A stretch of DNA of 64,000 nucleotides, from the NCBI GenBank assembly GCA_012295275.1, contig CM022665.1, positions 17,006,476 to 17,070,475 of the forward strand. Direction: 5' to 3'. This document shows positions 41,752-64,000 of this stretch, piece by piece. Below the pieces are notes generated by a model that searched no databases, was not told the origin of the DNA, and saw nothing but the letters and a program-made list of their open reading frames with translations. A program made the position numbers and the translations under genes. Origin of the DNA: Chrysomallon squamiferum (Eukaryota; Mollusca; Gastropoda; Neomphalida; Peltospiridae). Each line of letters opens with the position of its first letter. The first letter of the stretch is position 1.

Positions 41752-41788
41752 AGGTCGTGACCTTGGGTCATACATAGAGGTCGTGTCA
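41752..41788. promoter_or_regulatory. Cluster of nuclear-receptor half-site-like sequences
   Basis: AGGTCG/TGACCT (everted or palindromic, no spacer), then GGGTCA, then AGGTCGTGTCA fall within 37 bp. The site is intergenic, about 4 kb from the 3' end of the CD36-like gene. Function is speculative. Confidence 0.2.
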
Positions 41789-42477
41789 TGTTTCCAAAAA
41801 ACATTTTCCTCAATATGAGGTTCATCATTTAATGTAATAAACATTATTATCAAAAACAAAATAAAGTAAAATAATAAATTTTGTCTTTTACTGACACGCA
41901 TTTGAATATCTTATTTTTGTTATTGCTGTTATCCGTTAGTAATTTAAGCATTTAAATAACATTCAGTCAAATCTTCGTACCAAACTTATTATTTGTAGAC
42001 TTTGATTATGTGTGAGCCCCTTTGTGTGTTTAAGAATGATTTAAACTGTATATAATAATAATAATAATAATAATGACAGCAATAATAACATCAACAACAA
42101 TAACAGTACCTAATAATAATTTGTTACCCAATCATATAAGTGAAATAAATAAATAAATAAAATAACGTCGTATATAAAAGCAAATATTTAGTAATAACTG
42201 AGTAAACAACATATTTACGAACAGAAAATAATAAATCAATAAATCTAAACAATAATTATATGAAATGTTATCCAAATCAATGATTAAGTGATAATAAAAC
42301 AAACAACAATTAAACAAAATAAAATAAATCCATAAGTAAAAAATAACAAAACCTTATAGCAACAATCAACAATAATACTGTGAATTTATGAAATCCAGTT
42401 TTACTGAAGACATTGCAAATGTAATACATGTAATTATATGATGGAAGTTCCCAATATTAGCGACTAGATTTTTAAGT

Positions 42478-42499
42478 ATAATAATAATAATAATAATAA

Positions 42500-42530
<31 letters not shown>

Positions 42531-42727
42531 AAGAATCTCTAATATCACAATCATGTTTATCACAATAGGTGTAAAACGTAAATATTTGTACATGTATGAA
42601 AGTCCAGTGTGAGTTAATGTACACAATACTCTGTACATAAATGTATATATTTGAATACTCACATACATACATGGACAGACAGACAGACACATGCACGTAG
42701 ATAGTTGTGTATCTGTCGGTCTATCTG

Positions 42728-42784
<57 letters not shown>
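42478..42784. repeat. Microsatellite cluster AAT, AAG, ACAT, GT, TA
   Basis: (AAT)n, then (AAG)n at about 42500-42535, ACAT/GACA runs, (GT)n at about 42737-42766 and (TA)n. Confidence 0.9.
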
Positions 42785-42785
<1 letters not shown>

Positions 42786-43537
42786 AACATTCATAAGTGC
42801 ATGCATGCATACATACAGACAGAGACACATTCATAAAACACATTCATAAATACATTCATTTTTCAATAATAATAGAAGCAGTAGTGGTAGTAGTGATGAT
42901 GATGACGATGATGATGATAATAATGATGATGATGATGATAATAATAATAAGATGATAATATTATTCATGAATCTATAAAATTATTAAAAATATAAATCTC
43001 ATAGATAAAAAAGGTTCACATACCCCTACATGCAAGCATGGACACACGAACACACTCGATGTTTTGTAGGTGCTGGTGTAACGTGAGACTTGGATTCTAT
43101 TAACGTACTAATTATAACAGTCAGGCATAAAACCTGACACAGATAGCTGTTCATCGGGGTCTTAGATAATGGTGTATATCCTCACCTAGAACCAGCATAT
43201 TGTCTTTCCTTGAAAAATGTACCGCTACAAACATATATGTATAATATTCCAGTTTTTTCCTCATAATAAATAATAAATATACGGATGTATTGTCATACAG
43301 ACACATCATCATGGATCAGTTATGCACGCTAAACGAGATGAATGTCTGCAACAACATTCGTATACTTCAAGCCTTTCCCTTCTCAATATCGCGGATCCGC
43401 TCCTGACGGCAGTGATACTACACATGGAATCTTATTTCTGAGTACCTTATTTCTAAAGTACAAACACTGGCAATGACAAATTACTTACAAGAAATCGTTT
43501 AAGATAGTAAGCTTAAAATGAGTCGCGTGATGTGATG

Positions 43538-43570
<33 letters not shown>

Positions 43571-43859
43571 CATTCATAACAGTAAAAGGTTGTTTTATGT
43601 TTTCTAATAATCTGAAACCACGTTTTATAATGAATAATGAAAACGGCTTGAGAATGATAATTAACAACTGGTAATGAAAGCAGATATTTAAGACTAAGTA
43701 AATCATTCCTAACATTATCTGTCTGTTATATTCTCGAGGTTAAGGTTCTTTTTTCCCCTTTATATATGTAACCGATAACTGCACACTAGATATCGCGAGA
43801 TTTTATTATTGTCGAACTTTATGGTAAGAAAGACTAATTTCTATATACATAATAACAAC

Positions 43860-43900
43860 AACAACAACAATAACAACAATAATAATAATAATAATAATAA

Positions 43901-43947
<47 letters not shown>

Positions 43948-44210
43948 TTGTTGTTTTGTTATTGTGATGATAATTTAATAGTAGCAATAAAATTATAGCA
44001 GTAGGAGCAGCAGCAGTGGTAGTAATAGTAGCAGTAGCAGAAATAGTAGCTATTGTAATAATGGTAGTTAGAACAATAATAGTGATAATGGTAATAATAA
44101 CTGTATAATAATAATAATAATAATAATAATAACTACATCATCAACAACAACAACAAAACAACAACAACAATAATAATAATAATAATATAATAAATAATAA
44201 TAATGAAAAT
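43860..44210. repeat. Compound AAC/AAT/AGT trinucleotide tract
   Basis: (AAC)n, (AAT)n and a pure (AGT)n run at 43901-43946, then degenerate trinucleotide sequence for another 250 bp. Confidence 0.9.
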
Positions 44211-44931
44211 AGTAATATATAATCCGCTAACAAGCTATCCATTAATCATCGTTTTCTTTAATTAGCACTGATCCAAGTAATGTGATGAAGCGAGGATATC
44301 AATGTCCGGTCATCGCTAGGAAATAATGAATTTTTCATATCCAAACGACCACATCAATACTTAGAATATTAATAACACACTTCTTAATGACCGTATCAGG
44401 TTGTAATATGCATGTATTAATGTATGGTTATTTATGTGATTAATATTACATATTATAGACAATTAATATTACACACCACGGCATAATGTACGGATATTAC
44501 CATCTGCCTAAATAATTTCCCATTCATTAATTTAGTAGAACTTCGACAATATTAGTTTTTGATTAAAGGTATTTATGAACAGTTGTGTAACATGGCTATG
44601 AAGGTGTTAATTAAAGGTTGTTGCCAGTATTGTTTTGTGTATCATGTTTCGGGTAATGCTCAGTGGAAGAGAACAACGATATAATTATTGGTTTATTAAT
44701 AGATTATATGAAACAAAGTACATAACAAGTACATCCCATATGCACATGCACATACACGCACAAACACAATTATATATTGGCATATAGTCATTAAAAATAT
44801 ATATTCATACATACATTCGGATTTTTACAATCTGTATTTGTGCATTTCACTGAAAACACTATCAGAGAATATAAATAATAATGATAATAATAATGATGAT
44901 GATGATAATTATGATGATAATAATAATTATT

Positions 44932-44964
<33 letters not shown>

Positions 44965-45787
44965 ATTATTATTATTATGATTTGCATTTCTAGACAAAAA
45001 TGTGTGTAGTCTGTAAAAATCATATTACAGTCGAGAAATTTTAAAGATGTATTTTAACAAGATGTGTGGGTTTTTTAAAACAAAATTTACCAAATGTTAA
45101 AGGTGTACTACCTGTGGTGGATGTAAGAAATACCTTAATAAACAGAAATAAGTTATTATAATTCCAAGTGTTTTTTTTTTTTGTTTTTTATACTTAAACT
45201 TGACATAAATCTTTTCTAACAATAAAGTTATAGACAGTTCATTCATTTATTATCGGTAACACACATTTCATGCCGGGACGCTGATTTTAGAATTGGACAA
45301 AATTCATTTTCGTTTAAGCATCAACTATTTAATGACATATACAGAGTATCAGTATGGCTTTATGCCTGTGCGCGAGTCACGTTTGACATGATTAAAAATA
45401 CAGAACGGTCCGTTTACTCTTGAGAAATCTCAGTATTCTCCGTAGTGAGGAAAGAAAAGAAAAGAAAGGTATATTACTACGAAAAAAACTTCTTTTTTTT
45501 AAATTTTAAACGTTTTCTTTTTTTATGTTTTTTTACTTTTTTTAAGACTCAGAATTTGATTGGCAGACATCTTTGTATCACCAATCGTTTTCGTTGGGGA
45601 AAAAGAAAAGATTTATTAATTGATTGATAATATTAAATAATAATAATAATAATAATAATGATGATGATGATGATGTGATAATAATAGTGATAACAGTTCT
45701 GTTGCAATGTAAGTGTTGCTACTCCTAATTCAAGACTATCAAATAAACATTAGAGATCTTCATTATTATCATCAACATCTTTTTTTT

Positions 45788-45826
<39 letters not shown>

Positions 45827-45898
45827 GCGGACCGTGCTTACTATGACGGTGGATTAATTCTGTATAATGTATACCATTTCGCTATATGTTTAATTTTC

Positions 45899-57825
<11,927 letters not shown>

Positions 57826-58590
57826 CTAATAAAAAATAAAAACAATAATAATAAATAAACATTTACAAGAAATACAAAATAATATTATATATATATGTGT
57901 GTATGTATATTATTATTTAAAACATTTTGGTGTGTATGTATATATGTATGTATGCTTTTTGTTAAAACATTTTATTAAGGAAAACATAATAGAAAAAAGT
58001 AATCTGAAAAGGAGAAAAGAAATTTAAGTTAATAATTTTAAAAATAGTGAAAAGTATGTAATGCATGTTTCTTTTAATCTTTTTTATAAAACATGGAAGG
58101 AAGGAACGATTTTAAAAATGCATACATGTACATATCAAAGAATGAAAATAAATTTTAAAAGAGAAAAAAAAAACATCTGAAATAATTATATATTCTTCGT
58201 TCAAAAACAAGATCAAAGCAGAATCATTAAATAAAGTAAAAAAAAAAAAAAAAAAAAGAAAGAAAGAAGAGAAACTACAATAATTCAAAAAAAAAAAAAA
58301 ATTAAAACATAAAACATTTACATGTTGTAACTTCAAACACAAGAAAATGTATCTACTTACATTTAACTCGTAAACAGAAATAAGTATCAGAAATAAATTT
58401 AAAAAATACAAACACCAGTGGTCTTTACCAAAATTTATATTTCTACATTATTTTATCTTATAATCAGCTACCATTTCGTAAAGTGGACTGACTTGATGGT
58501 TAGAGAACTGGTATAAAGGACCACGTGATCTAATATTCATACAGAGCGTATTTTACTATTATACCACAGTGTGTAGTTATCGGTCAGTTG

Positions 58591-58690
58591 TAAAAGGCAC
58601 ATAAAAGAACCCTTGCTGTCAGTGAAATGAAAAAAGTACTGGGTTCTCTGTGAAGCCAGAATGTCAAAGTGACACCAAATAATCGATATT
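58591..58690 (+). repeat. Molluscan SINE 3'-region-like fragment
   Basis: ACATAAAAGAACCCTTGCTG followed by a GGGTTCTCTGTGAAG-type block and ATGTCAAAGTGACACCAAAT resembles the tail half of common molluscan SINEs. Confidence 0.5.
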
Positions 58691-61600
58691 CTTTACAGAA
58701 ATGGATACAGTCATCAGCTAAACTAAACAAAGTATTAGGACGTTACAGTGTGAAGTGGTCAAGTTATTATTAATTTGTTACATTGTCTCAGCTAATACTT
58801 GTCAAATATAATTTCTGTTGTTTAGATTCTCTCCAGCTATTGGCTTATTATCATAAATAAATATACAGTATTTCGTAATACGTCACAGCTATGTCAGCTG
58901 ACGTCCTGAGCCTCAAAAACCGGACGTGCTATTGTATTTATTTTCTATTAACATTCTAGAAACGGAATCTATGTATGCCTAAACGTCAAATTCCTACACT
59001 GTATGAAGAATTATTATTCATATCTATTTAGCTCGTATATACTTCATGAAGTATTCAGAGACAAATCCTTTAAATATTTAACGTGCAGCTATTTATATGA
59101 AAACTGTTATTTGGGGGAAAAAAAAAAATTCTGTGTATGGCTTTTATTTCTGTTATTTGAATGGTTTCTTTTCACTTTCATCTTTATTTTATTAATTTTT
59201 TTCCCACTTGTATAATAAAAATAAATATTTAAATCTAACAAAAAAACAAAAGGACAATATTTTATCAAAATTTACATTGCATCAATTATATAGAGTATTT
59301 TACTATTTTTTTCTTACCTTTACATTACATTATTTTATTTTTTTAGAATATATGTACATATGTTGTTCTGTAATATATATCTATATATATATATATATAA
59401 TTAGCATCATTCTATGCTGACATTATTTCTTTTTAATTTAAAATATTAAAACTTGATGACAGATGTATCCGGAAGAAGAATAAAAAGAGCGAGAGAAGTG
59501 AGTGGTCATCAATATTACACTGATGTGTACGTATGTGTAAAATGAAGGTGCAGAGAGGAGACCCAGTGTCATCTCACGACAATATACTCATTAAATAAAA
59601 ACAAGACCTCTTTTGTATGCACTTTCCAAGAGAACAGTCTAGTGCAAACCACGAACTGACATACACCAATCACTGCACAGTGATTAAATCAGGAAAACAC
59701 GAATGAAAAACAAAATCTTATTGCTCTCATTTCGTTCGAGACACACATGCCAATATACGATATCAGCTAATTAAAAATTCCAGTTGGATTTGGCTTATTG
59801 ATTCCATAATATCTGTAGAGAAAACCAGACGAGAAACGTGGCTCTGTTCTCGTCTGAATAACGTCTATTGCTGCAACCTTTTAAACCATTAATTTACACC
59901 TACACATTGCAGATTTGACAGACTTAAGAATTAAACGGATAAGAGACAAAATTAAACTTTTTATTACTGGCCAGTTTTGTGTGAATAATTTTTGTGTGAA
60001 TAATTTTTGTAATAATTATATATATTATTTTAAATTTTGGGTATGATAATAATGATGATGATGATAATAATACAGTAGAAATAAGGAAGAGAAATAATAA
60101 TATAATAATAATAATAATAATAATAATTATTATTATTATTAGGATAATGCTGGGATTGTTTATCTTGTTTTAATTTTATTATTATTATATTTGATAACGT
60201 ATACAGTTTAAAAAAAAAAAAAAATTAATTATAATAATACAAATTTTCATTACTGAATTAAAATCTAATACCTTCATACTTCCGTATAATCTTTCAGTAA
60301 GGAAAAATCAATGTTCTAATCATTATATTTCTCCATTATTTATCTCCGTATTTAACTTTAATCTAAAGACTTTTTCGTTGTTACATGGTGAAAGTAAGCA
60401 GGAGACACAGACACGAACGTGTACTAATATTGATCGGCAAGTCTCGGAACAATTCGTAACGACACAACTAAATCACGTGATAAACAGACGCAGCCGCTCT
60501 CAGTAAAAATATTCCTAAACCCATTCGGTAAGTACAAATGATACAACACACAGCCTTACACACGAACGTACTCAAACAAACAACAGTAAAACATACAAAA
60601 AATTATGTATCAAAACACTTTTTGTCTTTAAGGACTTCTGACGAAATATTTATATATACACAAACAGAAATATTTATATGTACCTACGTGTGTACATACA
60701 CTAATGCACATACACGACGAGTGCATTCTGAACAGGTCTAGAAAACAAATAAGTTATTTTAACAGATTTTAAACGCCCTTATTAAACTTGAAATATTCCT
60801 ATTCTCAGCACTCTTTCTCTCTTCCGACAGCTTTTGGTGCGTGCATTTTGTTCGATTAAAACTTATTAATGATAACATTGAGGAGATAGGTTATTTAATA
60901 TAAGCGAAAAACGTACCATAACATTTTATATTATGTTAGTTTAAAATAAACTCCAGTATTTTTTAGCGGAATTATTTCTATTTAAAAAAATGAACCGAGC
61001 TACAGTAAAATTATAATTACATTTAAGTTTTAAGTCGCAATTGCCAAACATCTCTATCGCCATAACTGCGATCAACAGTAACAACTTGTAAACAAATAAA
61101 GAAAGAAAGAAAATTTAAATGATATATTCCGAATGCCTAATCTGTTTTGTTTTCACAAAATTCGATCATTAGAAACGGGCGTGCATCCACGTAAGATTCA
61201 ATTAGGAATCTGGCTTGTTTTCTTCAAAGACAATATTAGTATATTATAGAATTCGAAATAAAAATACTGGACCAGTATCTCAGTCATTATATCTGGGTAG
61301 AAACGTGTCGAGTACTTGCTAGTTTTAAGACCAAGGCGTAACCAAGACTGACAGAATCGTACTTTACAAGGTACTGTCATTCTGTCTGAATTCAGTGAAT
61401 CCCCTTTAATACCTTGAAAACTGCTTTACGACAATGACAGTGATAGTTAATTAATGTCTGTAACATAATTGTATCCTACAAAAATACGTATAATTATGAA
61501 AGTTGTTTGCTTTGGTGACTGTTGTTAGAGGGCTATAAACTGGCGTGACGTGTTTACGGAATCGGAATGGATTTGTCCTCGCCAGACTGGCAAGACACAA

Positions 61601-61697
61601 AAGGAGACGACAATAACGACAAAAGTATTAATTATCGTAAAAGTGTGCAAAGGTGATTATGGCGTGTTACGGCTTTTCTTCGTTGTTGTTGTTGTTG

Positions 61698-61703
<6 letters not shown>

Positions 61704-61751
<48 letters not shown>
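61704..61751. repeat. (ATT)n microsatellite
   Basis: A perfect ATT run after a (GTT)n stretch. Confidence 0.95.
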
Positions 61752-62727
61752 TTCTCAGTACATAAACACTGATACAAATACACATTAAATATATCTATGT
61801 ACGCATATAAATATTTAGTAGACACTTATGTACGTATACGTACACACACACACACACTCACTTAATGATAATTATACAGTAAAATATACACAAACATACA
61901 TGGACATGTACACATATTTTCACTGATTTTTTTTTTCCTTCTTGGTAACCAGTACATTAAATCTGTGTCGTAGCTGATTCATGATATCAGCGGAGGGGTG
62001 GGGGGGGGTACCAATATCTACATTATTACCTAGGCGCTATTTCAGCTTCGCAATTCAGTGGGTTCCTTAATTGATTAAAAGGCAGCCATTGAATTCATTG
62101 CTGACTTCATTCGTTTTACTTCTTCTTTCATTGTATCTTAATACATGTATGATTCAGCGAAGATTTGTGACCGAAGTGGAAAGTTTATACTTCTCCAAAT
62201 AATTGCATTACACGAAAACTAAATTTTCTTTTAACGGTTTTGATGGTAGGCGTTGTTAACTAAATATAGATGTTTGGTTCATTGTTTTCGTCTTCAACTG
62301 CGCAGGATGGAATTTGCCGGATCATTTACATTATTCAAAAACTGTTATAAGAACTGGTGTAAAATCTACCAAATGAGAACAAATTTCTAGACCATTTTTA
62401 CTTATCTATTACGAATTTTCTTACAGACACACACACACACACACGTACATACATGCGTATATACATACCATTATTCATCTATCCAGTCCATTCATCCAAT
62501 AATAATAATGGTAGCAGTAGCAGCAGCAACAGCAGCAGCAGCAGTAGTAGTAGTAATAATAATAAGAAGAAGAAACTATCTGCCAGTTAATGACATATAT
62601 TTAGTGGTATGTCAAAACGTTTATAGGATACAGTATCCTTGAGCAAGTCTCTTCAACAGCCATATATTGTTATTACCATTTCTTAAAATATGTTCCGCCA
62701 AAAAAACAAAAAAACATATTGTGTATA

Positions 62728-62800
62728 CAAAAGACCCCATGTTGCTAATCGGTAAGAGTAACCCAGGCTGTGGCAGAACTGAGTATCTTCTTTGATCTGT
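62728..62800 (+). repeat. Molluscan SINE fragment
   Basis: AAAAGACCCCATGTTGCTAA then CGGTAAGAGTAACCCAGGC follows the same block order as the element suggested at 57551-57640. Confidence 0.45.
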
Positions 62801-62961
62801 AATATTATACTGTCGATAAAGTTTGATTCATAATATTAATTAATATTAAACCATAATGGAGGTATCGTTAAATCACGCTTTTCATAGCGGCTTTTTCAAT
62901 ATTCTTAAAAGATTATCGATCTTTCACATATATCATCCTCAATATCATTAAAAAAAAAAAA

Positions 62962-62965
<4 letters not shown>

Positions 62966-63041
<76 letters not shown>
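62966..63041. repeat. (GA)n microsatellite, about 76 bp
   Basis: A perfect GA run preceded by an A-rich stretch. Confidence 0.98.
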
Positions 63042-63044
<3 letters not shown>

Positions 63045-64000
63045 ACAATAATAATATAATAAGACGAAAAAGAAAAAGAAGAAGATCGAAAGACATTTAC
63101 ATTTTCATCGCTCTATACATGATTAATATTTACAGTTTTAATCACAAATATGGAAAGTGATGCTAAAATCTTCAAAGAAAACCTTTTACTTTTGAACAAA
63201 AGATCTGTAACAAGTCAGAACGTGACATTTTTAACAGTGTAACTCTGAGCACAAATTCAAAACGTGATCGTAAGAGCTACTTTAATGTAATTAACTCGTT
63301 AAGGAGTATGGAAGTTGTCATTATCGTGTTTTTCTTTTTTGAAAGTAATGAAATGTCTTTCACAGTAATTTAAAAATGCATTTTGTTTAATTTGTTTCTA
63401 CGCAGTTTTCAGCTAAGGTCTGATGAATAATATAAAGTCAACGGATGTGCATGGAAATTGCAGTTTTCTTTTATTTATATACATGTGATGTCACGACTTA
63501 CAAAAAAATAATAAAGAGAGAAAATCCTGACATATCAGCAGAGTCTGCAAATATTTACAAATTCACGATGAATAAACACTTCGTAATTCATAAGTAATGC
63601 TAATATAACATCATATGAGTCCCCGCTTTCTTTTTTTGTTTGTTTGTTTGTTTGTTGTTTCGTTGTTTTGTTGTTGTTTGTTTTGGGGTGTTTTTTCATA
63701 TTTATTTATAAGTCATGACGTCAGAGATAACAGTTAAGAAAAGGAAATGGACATAAATATGTTATTAATGTTGTAACTCTTTACTATTAAATAAAAGCTG
63801 TTTAGAAACAGTTTAATAATTTGAAAATGCACAATGTCTGTTTTGTTAGAAGCAAGACTAGTACACTTTGATTATGTCAGAATTCTTTTTTAAAACCAGC
63901 CTCTATGGGTTTGTTCAGTCTTTAGAATACTTTATTAGTAGTATCAATGTGTCAAAGTGTACGAAATAGATGTTTTTGTTTGCGTGTTATCATCATGACA

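Larger units (their letters stand above)
35148..45898. other. Intergenic region between NUP133 and the CD36-like gene
   Basis: About 10.7 kb dominated by ATT/AAT repeats, the 36.6-37.4 kb array, a (GT)n and trinucleotide clusters. Patches of unique sequence near 40160-40430, 43080-43460 and 45240-45480 have no frame with family similarity I recognise. Confidence 0.6.
57826..64000. other. Upstream of visible CD36-like exons
   Basis: This stretch should hold, or lead to, the N-terminal anchor exon. I searched the minus strand for a short ATG frame with a hydrophobic helix and a phase-0 donor and found no convincing one. SINE fragments, (GA)n, (ATT)n and A-rich tracts account for much of the recognisable sequence. 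Confidence 0.55.

Noticed and set aside
42366-42830. 154-codon minus-strand frame
   Set aside because: Built from (GT)n, (TA)n and trinucleotide repeats; composition is that of microsatellites.
43340-43440. Short minus-strand Cys/Arg-rich frame in a GC-richer patch (MCSITAVRSGSAILRR...)
   Set aside because: Only 38 codons, with no splice sites or similarity; could easily be chance.

Overview
This is an AT-rich, intron-rich metazoan window crowded with simple repeats: (ATT)n, (GT)n, (GA)n and homopolymers. Degenerate repeat fragments resemble tRNA-type SINE sequences I know from gastropods and other molluscs, such as the 'taaaagaacccttgctg' and 'tgtttaacgacac' motifs. My best guess is a mollusc, probably a gastropod. 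That identification is inference from memory, not a search.

Two genes are clearly readable, both on the minus strand. NUP133 (nuclear pore Y-complex nucleoporin) runs from its ATG at 35147 down to its stop at 8683. I recover 34 exons with GT-AG introns and phases that fit throughout. They predict about 1135 aa, against 1156 in human. One exon (20032-20247) carries an extra CA dinucleotide in a CACACA run that breaks the reading frame.

The second gene, at 45899-57825, is a CD36/SR-B class scavenger receptor with seven exons visible. The N-terminal membrane-anchor exon was not found and lies upstream of 57825 or outside the window. Its 889-bp internal exon holds about 200 extra, cysteine-rich, glycosylation-rich residues at the position of the ligand-binding apex of CD36. 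I regard this as the most interesting feature in the window.

Layout. 1-8.6 kb: no confirmed gene, a six-copy ~85-bp tandem repeat, and two possible 5' exons of unidentified minus-strand genes. 8.6-35.1 kb: NUP133, with introns holding a decayed pogo/Tigger transposase, tandem duplications and a duplicated exon fragment. 35.1-45.9 kb: intergenic, a possible promoter palindrome, low-complexity arrays and microsatellites. 45.9-57.8 kb: the CD36-like gene, with minisatellites and a Tigger-type MITE in its introns. 57.8-64 kb: upstream sequence with SINE fragments and microsatellites. Nothing suggests that the two genes are functionally linked; one acts at the nuclear pore and the other at a membrane.
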